DNA of 64,000 nt from Gnetum montanum (Eukaryota; Streptophyta; Gnetopsida; Gnetales; Gnetaceae), in the NCBI GenBank assembly GCA_015680685.1, contig MNCI01003750.1, positions 56,278 through 120,277 on the forward strand. The letters are read 5' to 3'. The translations under genes and the position numbers were made by a program. How positions within the stretch are numbered: position 1 is the first letter of the stretch; every line of letters starts with the position of its first letter. This document shows positions 1 through 11,021 of the stretch, piece by piece. The notes under the pieces were generated by a model. That model was not told the DNA's origin. It did no database searches and saw only the letters and a program-made list of their open reading frames with translations.

Positions 1-765
1 TAAGCACTTATCAGGTTCAGCATCCTGTTTTCCCAACTAGGTTAACATCCTCTATTTCATCACATTATTATCATTCTCCTAAGTACTATCAACCCATGTT
101 TGCTCCAACAAAATCACCCCCTCATGTGCCTTACACTTCTCCTCAAAATCAATATTCTCATCCCTCATCTCCTTCTACATCGCCACTAGTTATGTTAGAA
201 GGATTTGCACCACAGCATCGACCCACAAACGGTACTTGTGCTACTATTGTAAACCGTAGAAAGAATCTTCCACAACATCAAAGGCATCCTTTCTTTAGGC
301 ATGATTGTAGGAAGAGATAATACAGTTTCGAGACGACTGCATCCTCCAACTCAGCACAAGTTCAACACTATGGTGCATCCTTCTCCTTGAACCCAATGCC
401 TCGTGTTACTTTATCAGGGCCACCAATCAATACTCCAACAACCATGCGGCCCAATGAATATAGCCACGTAGGGAGACATATCGATCCTTGCATACCATCT
501 TACATTCAAGAGTGCCATAGTGGGTCAACTTCGTATCAATTAAACTCATCTTCTAACTTGCCCCATTATGTCAACTTTAATACAGTGTGTGCACCCTAAT
601 TTGGGTACATTCCAACCACCACACCAAAAGACACCCAGTGGTTTGGATATGGCCAGATCTCAATATTTCCAAAATGCATGGATCCAACCCTTCCATTTCT
701 TAATTCTCGTTATGATCAAAAGTTTAGTTATGGGGGATATCCCCCATTCTAATGAAATTAATAAA
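1..765 (+). pseudogene. Degraded gag C-terminal region of element A
   Basis: Open stretches at 96-320 and 387-599 encode Pro/Ser/His-rich peptides. They resemble the proline-rich gag tail of element D at 46150-46426, which runs from PPPHYQAHEYYGTP into a run of short Pro/Thr motifs. The last readable part, near 700-750, ends in FSYGG followed by a stop. Element B ends the same way at 8790-8818 with FSYGE. No zinc knuckle, protease or polymerase motif is visible. Frames are interrupted by several stops, so this is a remnant. The family assignment is inferred from position and composition. Confidence 0.5.
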
Positions 766-2168
766 TGTTTTTCCTTTTCTTTAATTTTACAATTTTTTAT
801 TTTTCATTTTTTCATCTTTCAATTTGTTGTTTTATCTTTTTATTTATTGTTTTATCTTTTTATGGGTAATTTCATCTATGAATAAAACACTCATGTGACT
901 CATTGGTTGAGGTGTTGTTTTATGCTATCAATTCTTAGGTAACTAATTATTTGGATAGCGAGCCCACAACATCCACTCTCCCATTCTATTAATAAGAGGT
1001 TCTACTTTGGGTGTGATGATATTCTTAACATCATTAAAACTTAAAGTAATTTTGTGCTCATTATGCCTAGAGCAAAGGAGGATGGACTAAGTAGGAATGG
1101 CTAGGGTGTGACATCAAGGGGACTTGTGGATTCTCTTTGGTGACATCTATAGGAGTTACCATGCAACCTGGTTGTATTAAGATCCTTGTAGATCTAACGA
1201 AAAATGGGAGTAAGAGTAATAAAGGCACTCAATAAAAGAACCCAATGTTGTTCTAGGGGGTTCCATTGGAAACACATGCACCCATGCCTGAAGGTAGGTG
1301 GCTTCTCTGGATTACACTTCAAAAAAAATAAAAATAAAAATAAAAAAAGAGAAGAGAAGAGAGAGTGTGCCAAAGTGGCCAAACAAAAACAAATGTGCCA
1401 CAAAGAAATTCCAAATCACTCCTCCCTTGAACAAAATGCCAAGTGATTGTACACCTTGATATCATGATGCTCTTATGGTTGTTCATCATTGGATGAAAGA
1501 ATGCAATGTCACTGATCAAAGGAATGAAATTGATCTTGATTTTGGAGCGATGGGCTAATGACACATTAATCACATCTACACTCAAGATTCATTGTGCCCT
1601 GGATGAATTAGCTCATGTCCTAATCTCTGCAATCCGTTCTACAATTCACCTCATCTCGTTGTTCATGTATTTGTGACGCATGTCTTGTGTAGCATTGAGT
1701 TCATACCTCATCACGGTGGTATCTACATGTGTGTATTTTTTGGAGCTAGAGTGGATTACATTTAATCCTTTTAGTGCCTATGGACATTTTTGGGTATAGT
1801 TATGTAAGGGCATGATAGGTAGGAACCTACTTTGGGGAGGATCCACTTGTGTGAATTTTGTAATTTGTACTTGTTGCACACCACCACATCATTTTATACC
1901 ATCCGAGTACTTTGTTGCCAAATCTATTCTTTCCCTTATCATCATTTTATCAAATGTTCCTCAAAACCTTTACATGTCCTTTTATGTGTCACCTAAACAA
2001 AATCAGGTTTGACATTAAACTTTTAGGGCAACTTCCTTGAAAAAATTTCTAACTCTAAAATCATATAAAGCAAAGAATTCAACATTTATTAAAGGCAATG
2101 AGTAAGGTATGAAATAATTGAACTTCTTTCAATAACCTTACTAACAATTCGTCATTGTGTGATTATAG
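766..2168 (+). other. Conserved non-coding 3' region of element A
   Basis: No gene is supported here. The stretch opens with T-rich sequence and an 'agcccacaacatccac' block (960-976). It contains 'tgacatcaaggggacttgtggattc' type sequence (1109-1135) and an A-rich run with the 'cccatgcctgaaggtagg' block (1283-1330). The same blocks in the same order occur at about 9060-9480 (B), 19366-19790 (C) and 48970-49390 (D). Short apparent ORFs on both strands here are low-complexity and are not called. Confidence 0.6.
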
Positions 2169-2620
2169 ATGGCCCCTAAAAGAGGACAACAAGGAGGACC
2201 TTCTCAAGGTGCAATTGAATGCCTAGGGGGAGGCAGAGTCCGAGGACCTCATGTAGAACATGCAGCACATGAGGCACAATCATTTAACATTCATCAAGGA
2301 ACTTCTATCACTACACAATTTGGCCAAGAAAAAGGTGGAGAGGTTAGGGCTCGAGCCTATGAAGAGGAATGACGACTATCTATGGCATGGAATGTCAAGG
2401 CCACTCAAGTGTTCTTGTAGCTGCTAGTCCATGGGAAGTTTTAACTCCATCAAACATTGGAACATCATCATGGATAGCTCATAATCCTCGGATAGAAGAG
2501 GAGAAAGTGCTTCTTCAAAAATATCAATCTTAGAAGCTTGGAGCGCAAGACAAAGAAAAGGCACCCATGGAGGAGCAACCACCACCTGGAACCACATGAG
2601 TTCCAACAAAATTTTGTTTA
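2169..2620 (+). pseudogene. Internally deleted extra ORF of element A
   Basis: The 67-codon frame at 2169-2372 starts MAPKRGQQGG and ends AYEEE before a stop. Its start matches the start of the extra ORF of element B at 22635 (MAPKIGAQGE). Its end matches the C-terminal end of that ORF near 25190-25215 (KAFEEEK). About 2.3 kb of the middle is therefore missing here. Sequence after the stop still aligns with B's 3' tail: 'ggcatgg', and later a block matching B's 'cccatggaagagccacc' area. The function is unknown. Confidence 0.55.
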
Positions 2621-2780
2621 TTTTTAATTCTATGTATGTGTCCCAATTTTTTTATATTCATCTCTCCACTACAGCATGAATAAATTCCTAGTCCCTCAAT
2701 AATCCCATACCTATCCACTATGTAATTGAATGAACTTGTTCCTCACTTTCTTTGACTTGAGGATGAGTTATTATTCAATC

Positions 2781-2789
2781 GTGGGGGTA
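2781..2789 (+). other. Polypurine tract of element A
   Basis: GTGGGGGTA lies directly before the LTR start. The same G5-TA arrangement precedes the 3' LTRs of B, C and D. Confidence 0.7.
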
Positions 2790-3680
2790 TGATGAATCGT
2801 GGTTTGTCAGGTGTTGATATCAGACCCTTGACATCAGACCCCCAATATTAGACTCGTGATATCGAATTTGCAATATCGGGTATGTGATATTGCAGCCTAG
2901 CCATTGATATCAGATACACGATATCGTGATCCTGTGTAAGCCTATAAATACACATTTTGGTGCACAAGAGAGGTTGTAAGTTAAAGTTAGTAGGTCATAG
3001 AAGTATATTATTTTTGTTCATTTTTTCCTCTCAACTCCTTCCCCTAATGCATGCCCACAGTGTAATGATTGTAATTGTATGGCACCTTTATTCGAGTGTG
3101 ATGTACTTGGACACACACATGACCAACAATACAGATTGAGATTACGTCATCATTATAGCATCCACTTAACTCTTAATTGCTTTAATTGTTATTTACTTTT
3201 TTCTTTAGTTAATATTTACTTTCTTGACATTTACATTTCATGTTGTTAATGCAGAATGAGTACAACTTAATCATGAGCATTTAAGTGTGACTACTTGGTA
3301 TCCCAGTAGGGTACCTAGGACATGCATTTGGTAATTCCAGTAGTAGTACACGAGGTCCAAAATGTGTATGGATGATTAAGGGATGGATGCTCATCACACT
3401 TAGGCTAGCTTAGACTCTCTTCACCCTTTCCTTATTAGGTTAAACAAAGTTATTTCCATTGTCCCTAGGAGTAGCACTAGTTAGGACCACATCATACACC
3501 TTACTTTGGACTAAACCATATGTGACAAAGCAAATACTAGTCTAGGTCGGAAGACAACGAACTGCGATCACCGTGTAACAATCTAAATACCACAACTAGT
3601 CCATCTACGGAGTTCAACTAAATCATGCATGAATGCTTGTATTCATATGGTTGAGTGTAGGGATACCTTGTCACTCATCA
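2790..3680 (+). repeat. 3' LTR of element A
   Basis: The LTR starts TGATGAATCG after a polypurine tract and ends CTCATCA, an inverted pair of termini shared with the other LTRs here. U3 holds four GATATC hexamers (2816, 2858, 2906, 2920) and near-matches. A TATAAATA box lies at 2943-2950. R/U5 carries the family blocks: 'ggtatcccagtagg' and 'attcatatggttgagtgtaggg'. The left partner is outside the window, so no target duplication can be checked. Confidence 0.85.
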
Positions 3681-5265
3681 ATCATCATGCAAGAAGAGTT
3701 ATTACTCTCCAAGTAGTTAGATGCACGTTGTTGTCCCCTTCAAGGCATGACTAGAGTGCACCATCATAGTTGCATAAAACTATCATATCATATTATTAAA
3801 TTAACTAATAAAGAATAGAATTAACATACAAGAGCCCTAGGTATCTAGTGTAACATTAAGTTGACCATAGGTTGACTATCCAACAACAAAATCTTAGCTC
3901 TTTCTAACAAAATTTATAAAGTCCATTACCCTAGTTCCTACTATAATAGATAATAGTAAATGACCTAGTCTACTTACAACCTTCTCATCATTAGATATCT
4001 TAAAACATCATCATCATTATTTGGTCTTCAATGGTGATGTTCAATGATTGTGCCATCAAGTAATCATAATAAGCTTGCAATAGTCTTATGGCCCAAGCAA
4101 GAATTTTCCAAAGCTCAAATTGCATGATAGAGGCTATCAAAATCACCTATACTGATCTTTTTCAACTAGGTAACCTACTAACTACAATCCTGAGCCTAAT
4201 TTCACTTTCCTCATAGACTAACTAGGTTTGAGTATCATCTAGGAGTATTCATAGGTAATTAGGTCTAAGTATTCTTGAAAGATTGAAAGCTCCTTAGAAC
4301 TTGCAAGGATTACATGTGAACACTAGCTTCTAAGTTACCTAACTTAGCCTCATCCATGTCTTATACTATGTTGAGACTAATTGCTACTAATTTTCCACTT
4401 AGCCTCGTATGTGTCTCATACCATCTTAAGATTATGTGCTACTATTTAGGTGATGTCACTTACATCTTCTATAGCTTCTATGACATGTAAATTAGCTACT
4501 ATCCTACAAGAGTTTATAGCTAAGGTAACTCTACCAACCATAGAACTTAAAAATGGTATCAAGAAAAAACATTAGCATTACACCCAAGAAGGAATTCAAA
4601 ACAAATAATGGATCTACTACATTCTTGAATCAATGAGATATTCCTTGTTGATGAATAAGCCTCTCGAGATCCAAAGTGTGTAACACTAACATGCTTGAGA
4701 AACAATAAGGTGTGAATGGAAAATGATGGTTGAAAGGGGAGCCCATAACTAGCTTATAAAGGCCAAAACACAAATATCTGTACATGGCTTCTAGAAGGTT
4801 TTTACTTGAGACCTAATAACTAACCTATATCATGTGACAAATTTAAGATTAAGATAGATATCATCTTTAGCAGGGCCCACATTTAGTCATCTTGTTAGTA
4901 TTCTAAGATAATAATTTAAATGCAAAGAAATAAAAAAATTATAAAATTTCATATTAATAAAAAATACAAGGGGGCGAGACTTGTTAAATAGAAATCACAT
5001 TAGTAAGGTCTCAACCATTAATTAAGTCTCATGCATGGTTAAACCATTAATGAAGTCTCATGTTAATAAAGATAAGGCTTATGCAATTAAAATATAAAAT
5101 ACTTGCAAAATTTAAAGTATAAAGTCTCATGTCAAATATCAACACAAAGGAGTGAGACTTATTAAAAGAAAAATGAAAGTATAGTTACATCAATTATTAA
5201 GTCTCGTGCTAAAGTGCTAGAATACAATAAGAAAATATTGCGTGTTGGAGATAAATTAAAGATGC
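3681..5265. other. Intergenic flank, no gene seen
   Basis: AT-rich sequence with no coding region of note. Between about 5000 and 5215 the motif 'aagtctcatg' or close variants recurs several times at irregular spacing, which suggests decayed repeat sequence. No LTR ends or protein domain were recognised. Confidence 0.5.
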
Positions 5266-5270
5266 AAGAC

Positions 5271-6139
5271 TGATAAATCCAAAAATTTTAAGTAAAGATA
5301 TCATATCTATGATGTCATAGATATGTTATCGCATCTCAGCATACATTATCATATAAAAAATATTGCAGAGTGCATGCTAGCCTATATAAGCAACACTTGG
5401 ACGCATAGATTCGCAATAGATTTGATAACTGAGTAACAAAATTATTTAAGTTTGTTTTCTTAAATTTAGTACTTAACAGTGTGTCTCCATAGTGTGATGT
5501 TTTGTAATTAATATAAATCTTTATTTAAGTGTGATGTACTTGCATGCATTGCATGATTGGTAATAAAGATTGAGATTACTCTACATCATTGTAGTAATAC
5601 TTAGTTTTATTTTTGTCTCCAATTAGTTTACTATTTTACTATTTTCATAGTTAATGTTTACAATCACTTGTAATTTACTCTTAATATCATTAAGTAGAAT
5701 GAATATGACTGATCTCGAGCACATAAGTGTAACTACTTGGTAACCCAGTAGTGTTATCACTTGGTATGCCTAGTAGTGTATTACTTGGTAATCCTAGTAG
5801 TAGTTGCATGAAGTCCAAGGTGTGATCGAAAGATCAGTATCAACTACTCATTGCATAGGCTAGTTTAGATTTGTATTATTATTACTTATATTTAGAAACT
5901 TTTACTTTCACTTTATGTTTATTTGGAGCACAATGGCCAATACAATATCAATATCATATACCTCATTGTGAGTTAAACCATATGCATTGATTTGACTAAC
6001 TCATGTGGGAAGACAATGATCATGAATGCTAACTAATTATGGGTATAATCACATTGCCTTATCCATGGAGTTCGACTAGGATTGCACGTGAACACTCTTA
6101 TCTCATATAGTTAGGTGTTAGATACTCCATCACTCATCA
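5271..6139 (+). repeat. 5' LTR of element B
   Basis: Starts TGATAAATCC and ends CTCATCA. U3 contains a 24-bp near-perfect palindrome at 5302-5325 with 11-base arms. The TATA-like box 'cctatataagc' is near 5380-5391. Length is 869 bp. The 3' partner is about 170 bp shorter through an internal deletion. Confidence 0.9.
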
Positions 6140-6140
6140 T

Positions 6141-6158
6141 TGGCATCATTTCCAAGGA
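6141..6158 (+). other. Primer binding site of element B (degraded)
   Basis: TGGCATCATTTCCAAGGA follows the LTR by one base. It resembles the complement of the 3' end of tRNA-Asp (TGGCGCCGTTGCCGGGGA), the primer typical of Athila elements. Differences are mostly C-to-T or G-to-A transitions. Confidence 0.65.
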
Positions 6159-6276
6159 TAATTCAATGTTATACTAAGTAATTAATTTTCAAAATTTCAT
6201 TGTATTAGAACCAAACTCTAATCTTTAAAACCTTAATAAAAAGCACACTTAATACTAACCATCAAGAAATGATAAC

Positions 6277-7990
6277 ATGGCTTCAGATAATGATCAATTA
6301 TCACCTGCCAAAGAAACAAGAAGGAGTAGTGATAGAATTACTGATGAAGAAGATTGGGGAATGCCAATGTAGACATGTATTACTTATGCTCACACTAATC
6401 CATACCATCCAGACTTCACTTTCATATTTCATTAGGATAGAAAAATGAATTGGAGAGATATGCAAGGCAACATAGTCCTACCTCCTAAACGTGTAGCACT
6501 TAACATGCTACAAACTGGTCTAAGAGAAATGCACTTGGACTAGATTCAATAAGGGTATCATGTGACTCAACACATGACTAGACCCTACAAACCTATAAGG
6601 GAGTAGATAAAAAGATATGCTACCATGGAAATCAATCATACCAAAGGAAAGCAAGACAACACATATGTTGTCATAGGAAAGCTTGATACTAATTAGTCCA
6701 TTTTGGAACAACTCCACTAGAACCATGAGGAGCCATTAAAGGCACCTATCATCAAACTAGAAGAACTTGTCAAAGCCCAACTTCACTCTACCCTAGTAAA
6801 GCCACATATGGAGGAGGCTACTCACTCAAGATACAAGTGGGACTTTAGGCCAAGGGATCCTACTAATTCCTACAAGGAAACTCACAAAAGTCATGAAAGG
6901 GAAACTAGCTAACATTGTTCTCCTGATACCTCCTCTACTTCATTACAATTAGGTCATCAGGAAAGATACGTTACTCGTTCAAAAATTTTTTGTCAATGTA
7001 GTAGCACAGGTAGAGAAACAGTAGGATTCGGTAGATGAATGATGTACAATAGTACTAAAGATTGTGGAGGAGAAAGTAGAACAAGCATTGAATACAGGTA
7101 GAGACAAAAAGAAGAAGGATTTTGGACAAAAGGGAAAAGTTGCTTTAGTAGCTAGGTACTCAGATACCAGCTCCATAGATCTGAAGGTTTTACTATGTGC
7201 CAATACAAACATCCTAAAGGATGTTATCTAGTTATGTTACATCTATAAGAAACTGGAGCATACACACTTAACCCACAATGTTTTCAAACGAAAATGCCCA
7301 TATGGTTACCTTATCATTAGGGTAACTATAGATGATAACCTCAACCAATGTACTATTCTAGTGGAGCCTTATTGTAGTTGCAGGTGCACTACCATTAACA
7401 ATGGCAACAACTATAATCATGGGCCATGCCATCGTTGCGCTAATAGTAATTGTACTGACAACCTAATCCTTATGAATACTATGTCCAACATCTAATCTCA
7501 CCAATGAATGTCACTATTTAAAATCCATAATACCACCCACCAAAATACCATCAATTGACATCACCAAGGACTATTCTAAACTCGCACATGTATACATAAG
7601 CACCTAATCTCTCAAATCCTAATCGAAATCCCTTGCCACCAATGCCACCACTTGTAATGCAAGGTGAACTACCATCATAGCCATAGCAAAAGAAGGTTGC
7701 AAGGGAAGTAAATGTGTGAATAGAAGATCTCACCAGTAATGAAAAGGGCCAAATAAAGAAATGTGCTTTCTTTAGGACAAGTCCAAAAAAAATTGGTAGA
7801 ATAGGAGCTTCATCAAGACCATATTCTCCTAAAATAGATATTCTCACTCTTGATAAGCTTTTGCTATCATCAAGCCTAAAAATACAGATTTTTGTGCTAA
7901 CTATAGTTGTTACCGATTGGATTAAGGTAGGTCGACTCATGCAAAAGTGAATTGACCTAAGAGTTCTTTTGATCTATCTACGGGTAGTTG
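6277..7990 (+). pseudogene. gag remnant of element B
   Basis: The reading frame starts at ATG 6277 (MASDNDQLSPAKETRRSS) and is broken by many in-frame stops. The segment HPDFTFIFH at about 6406-6435 matches IPDFTFILH in the gag start of element D (44160-44190), and NIVLPPKR matches NTVLPPDR. A lysine-rich part near 7090-7140 (DKKKKDFGQKGKV) sits where D has its basic region. Gag would form the particle core. No zinc knuckle is seen. This copy cannot encode a full protein. Confidence 0.7.
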
Positions 7991-8355
7991 GGAATCTATC
8001 ATGCAAAGCTCTATTAGACTCAGGTTCTTGAGTCAATTTAATCTCCTACAATACATATCAAACATGGAACCTACCACCATTTAAGGAATGCAACATCAGG
8101 TTGGAGCTTCTAGATCAATTCATTATCATCCCTTTGGGAAAGATTGATGACATAGTAAGCATTGTTAATGGGTGGTCCTACCCAACAGAGTTCTTAGTGA
8201 TTGATGTGAAGGATACTAATAAGGAATGTCCAATCATCATGGGAAGGGTATGGCTTAGCACCATTGATGCTAAACTAAACATGAGAGATTTATCCTTGGA
8301 GATCTCAAAAGAGGACAAAAATGGAGCCACCATAAATAAAGAATTCCATGCATAA
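7991..8355 (+). pseudogene. Aspartic protease remnant of element B
   Basis: The frame reads KALLDSGS near 8010-8033, a retropepsin-type D-S-G active-site motif. A stop then interrupts what would be VNLIS. The following open part, 8101-8355, matches protease-region sequence of C (13770-13960) and D (46715-46900): IPLG(K/L)..DIV, G(W)..YP.(E/D)FLVI, PIIMGR.WL(S/N)TIDA. This enzyme would process the gag-pol polyprotein. The active-site D-S-G is kept, but the frame is interrupted. Confidence 0.7.
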
Positions 8356-8819
8356 CTGCTAAAAGAGAAGGGTGCAACAATGGACAAAATATTCAAAATA
8401 CTAACACAAACACCATACTAGTCCACAATAATAATGACATACAAGTGTATACAGAAAGAAGAGTAGAAGCCACAAAATGAAAAGACACCTTATGACCATT
8501 AATTGAGAACCTTAATTTATCAAACATATGCATGGATACACATGAATAACTTACTAATTCCTATATGAAGAAAATGACTCCAACTAAGGACTTAGAAATG
8601 AAAATATTAACTCATAAACACATACCAATGGAAAAGAAAAATAAGAACTTGGATGATCAAAACACAACTACCATCAAGATCACATGGGATAATCATAACA
8701 AAATGAAAATCTTAAAAATGGTTAGAGAACCACCCAAAGTGTATGATCTAGGAGATCTGGGGAGCATTTTCCAAACACTTGCCCAAGAGTTTAGTTATGG
8801 GGAAGATGTCCTATCATGA
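8356..8819 (+). pseudogene. Post-protease segment of element B ending at a pol-deletion junction
   Basis: After protease, C and D continue into reverse transcriptase. B instead runs through about 460 bp ending in an open stretch at 8565-8819 with the terminus AQEFSYGEDVLS and a stop. That terminus sits where C and D have the end of the integrase frame (SFQLSHGGDGHLC). RT, RNase H and integrase are absent. The peptide has no recognised domain. Confidence 0.5.
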
Positions 8820-10035
8820 CTTGGGACTTAATAAGTGCTTTTTCATTTTCTTTTACCTTTTTTTCATTCTTTTATACTTTCTCATTTCTTGAATTTTGCA
8901 CATTATTTATACTTTTTCATAATTTTTACCATATTTTCCATTTCCTTTATACTTTTTTTCAAACACTTTGTGAATAATTTTTGATAATTAATAAAACATA
9001 CTTAAATAAAGGTAAGATGTAGCCTAATAAGATGAAAATTTCCCTATGTTATCAAGTCATAAGAGACTGATTATTTACATTGTGAGCCCACATCATCCAT
9101 CTATCCATTCCAATAATAAGAGGTTCTTACCATAACCATAATGATACTCTTTTCCATCATACAACTAAGAATAAACTTGTGATCATTATGCCTAGACAAA
9201 AAGTGAAGAACCAAGTGGAATGAAAAGGGTGTGACATCAAGGGGACTTGTGGATTCTTTTTGGATTATTATTGTAAGTTCTACCATGTTACTAAGGTTGT
9301 ATTATATGTTTGTGGATTTAACAAAAAATGGTAGTAAGAGTAAAATAAGTGCTACCTTAAAAATGTTGACATAAATTATAAATAAAAGAGCACAAAATAA
9401 GTTTCTAGGGGTTCCACTGGAAAGACATGTTATCAATGCCTGAAGGTAGATGGCTTCTCATAAATTTAAGAAATAAAAATAAAGTGCCATGAATAAAATC
9501 CTCCCTTGGACAATACACCAAGTGACAATACTCCTTATAACATTGATAGTCTTACAATTATAATTCCAAGAGATGAAACAATGTGATGTAACTGGAATGA
9601 GGTCTAGACTTGGTTTGAATCTTGGAAAAGGCTAATGATTACCTTAACCACTAATAAAACATAAGAGTTCATTATGCATATGGTAAGACACCCCATGTCC
9701 CAATTTCTACAATCCCTTCTAAAACCATTTCATCTTACTATTTGAGTAATCATAACTTATGATTTTATGTAACATAAAATTAATTTTTCAATTTGGTGAT
9801 ACTAACATGTGTGTTTTGCTAAATAGGTATGTCTTACATTCAACTCCTTAAGTACCTAAGGACACTTTTAGGCATGGTTATACAAGGGCATTAAGGGTTG
9901 GAGCCTCCTTTGGGTAGGACCCACATGTATAACCATTGTATCTTATACCTGCAAAGTGATTTTGCATCATCTTGAGCCTTCCAATTCTAATAAATAATAA
10001 TAAATCCTTCCCATATCATTCACACTATTTATTAT
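8820..10035 (+). other. Non-coding 3' region of element B, part 1
   Basis: No gene is supported. A T-rich start is followed by the blocks shared with A, C and D, including 'gtgtgacatcaaggggacttgtggattc' (about 9228-9256). The stretch is cut at 10035 by insertion of element C and resumes at 21757. Confidence 0.65.
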
Positions 10036-10863
10036 TGATGAACCATATTTTATTTGGCTTTGATATCAAAACCCATAAAGTGATGTCAGATATTTGATAT
10101 CATGGGATGTGTGCCAACCTATAAATATAGCACTTGGGCACATGGTTTGGACATAAGTTTTGTCATAGCATAGCAAAGCTCTTGTAGTTTCTTTTCTCCA
10201 AAGTTAGAATATTTTCCAAAGTGGTCGTAGCAGAAGTCATTGAGTGTATGGATCTTTATTTAAGCACTATTTTACTTGAGCATGGTAGTGTGTGCAATAA
10301 TAAAGATGAGCTTTCTGATCAAACCTTGTAGCACCTTGGCTAGCTTGAATATGTTATTCATGCATTTAATGTTTTGTGCAATTTCATTTAATAATTCCAA
10401 GTAATTAAGCTAAAGTAAGTTGGCTAAATTAAATAGTAGTTAATTAAGCACATAAGTACAATCGCTTCAAGCATGTGCATGACACTTGATAATCCTAGCA
10501 ATGCTTAACATTTGGTAACCCAACAATGTTATACGTGTTTTGGATGTGCATGGAAAGTGGGACTAGATGCTTATGTTAGCATCGTTAATTATTAATTAGT
10601 AATTAGATTATTTAAATTGATTTATAAATTGAGTTTCAACCTATTGTTAATCATAGACAAATAAAATATAAAATAATAAAATCATGTGCCTCAATTACAA
10701 TTAAGCTCCACAAGTGCAGTTGAGAAGATAACGATCATCACGATTAGATTTCACTTCCTAGAACTAGTGTACTTAGGAACTTAAGGTTTGCAGAATTCAA
10801 CTAGATCATGCATGAACACTTGTGATTCATATGTTTAGACGTAGGGGTACTAGCCCCTCATCA
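10036..10863 (+). repeat. 5' LTR of element C
   Basis: Starts TGATGAACC, ends CTCATCA, 828 bp. A 'cctataaatatag' TATA box lies near 10120, and 'caataataaagatgagc' follows near 10296, likely the polyadenylation area of R. Confidence 0.92.
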
Positions 10864-10864
10864 T

Positions 10865-10882
10865 TAGCGCCATTGTTGAGGA
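10865..10882 (+). other. Primer binding site of element C
   Basis: TAGCGCCATTGTTGAGGA matches the tRNA-Asp-type primer site TGGCGCCGTTGCCGGGGA, with differences mainly at C and G positions. It starts one base after the LTR end. Confidence 0.7.
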
Positions 10883-11021
10883 TCTTTAGTTTGTTATGTG
10901 TGTTATCTAGGACTTAGTGAAAAATTATTCAAGATCGTTGAAACGAACCCTAAGTCATATCATACTTCAAAATAATTACAACTATAAGAAATCACATCAC
11001 ATTTTTTATCTCTAATACAAG

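Larger units (their letters stand above)
1..2789 (+). mobile_element. Element A: 3' part of an Athila-like Ty3/gypsy retrotransposon, internal region
   Basis: This is the internal part of an element whose 5' end lies left of the window. It holds a degraded proline- and serine-rich gag-like segment, then a long non-coding stretch, then a short remnant of an extra ORF, then a polypurine tract that abuts an LTR. The order matches element B (5271-26345), and both lack reverse transcriptase and integrase. The non-coding stretch shares blocks with B, C and D, for example the 'aataagaggttct' block near 991 and a 'cccatgcctgaagg' block near 1283. The assignment to Athila rests on its relatives C and D. 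Confidence 0.75.

Noticed and set aside
568-885. 105-codon plus-strand open frame
   Set aside because: The second half is a Phe/Leu/Ile run from T-rich non-coding sequence. The meaningful part is read in another frame (SRYDQKFSYGGYPPF).
1194-1446. Overlapping open frames on both strands around an A-rich run
   Set aside because: Low-complexity product of the A-run in the conserved non-coding region of element A.
2169-2372. Independent small gene starting MAPKRG
   Set aside because: Its two ends align to the two ends of element B's extra ORF, so it is a deleted copy and not a separate gene.
7551-7940. 129-codon minus-strand open frame
   Set aside because: It is antisense to the degraded gag of element B and has no domain resemblance.
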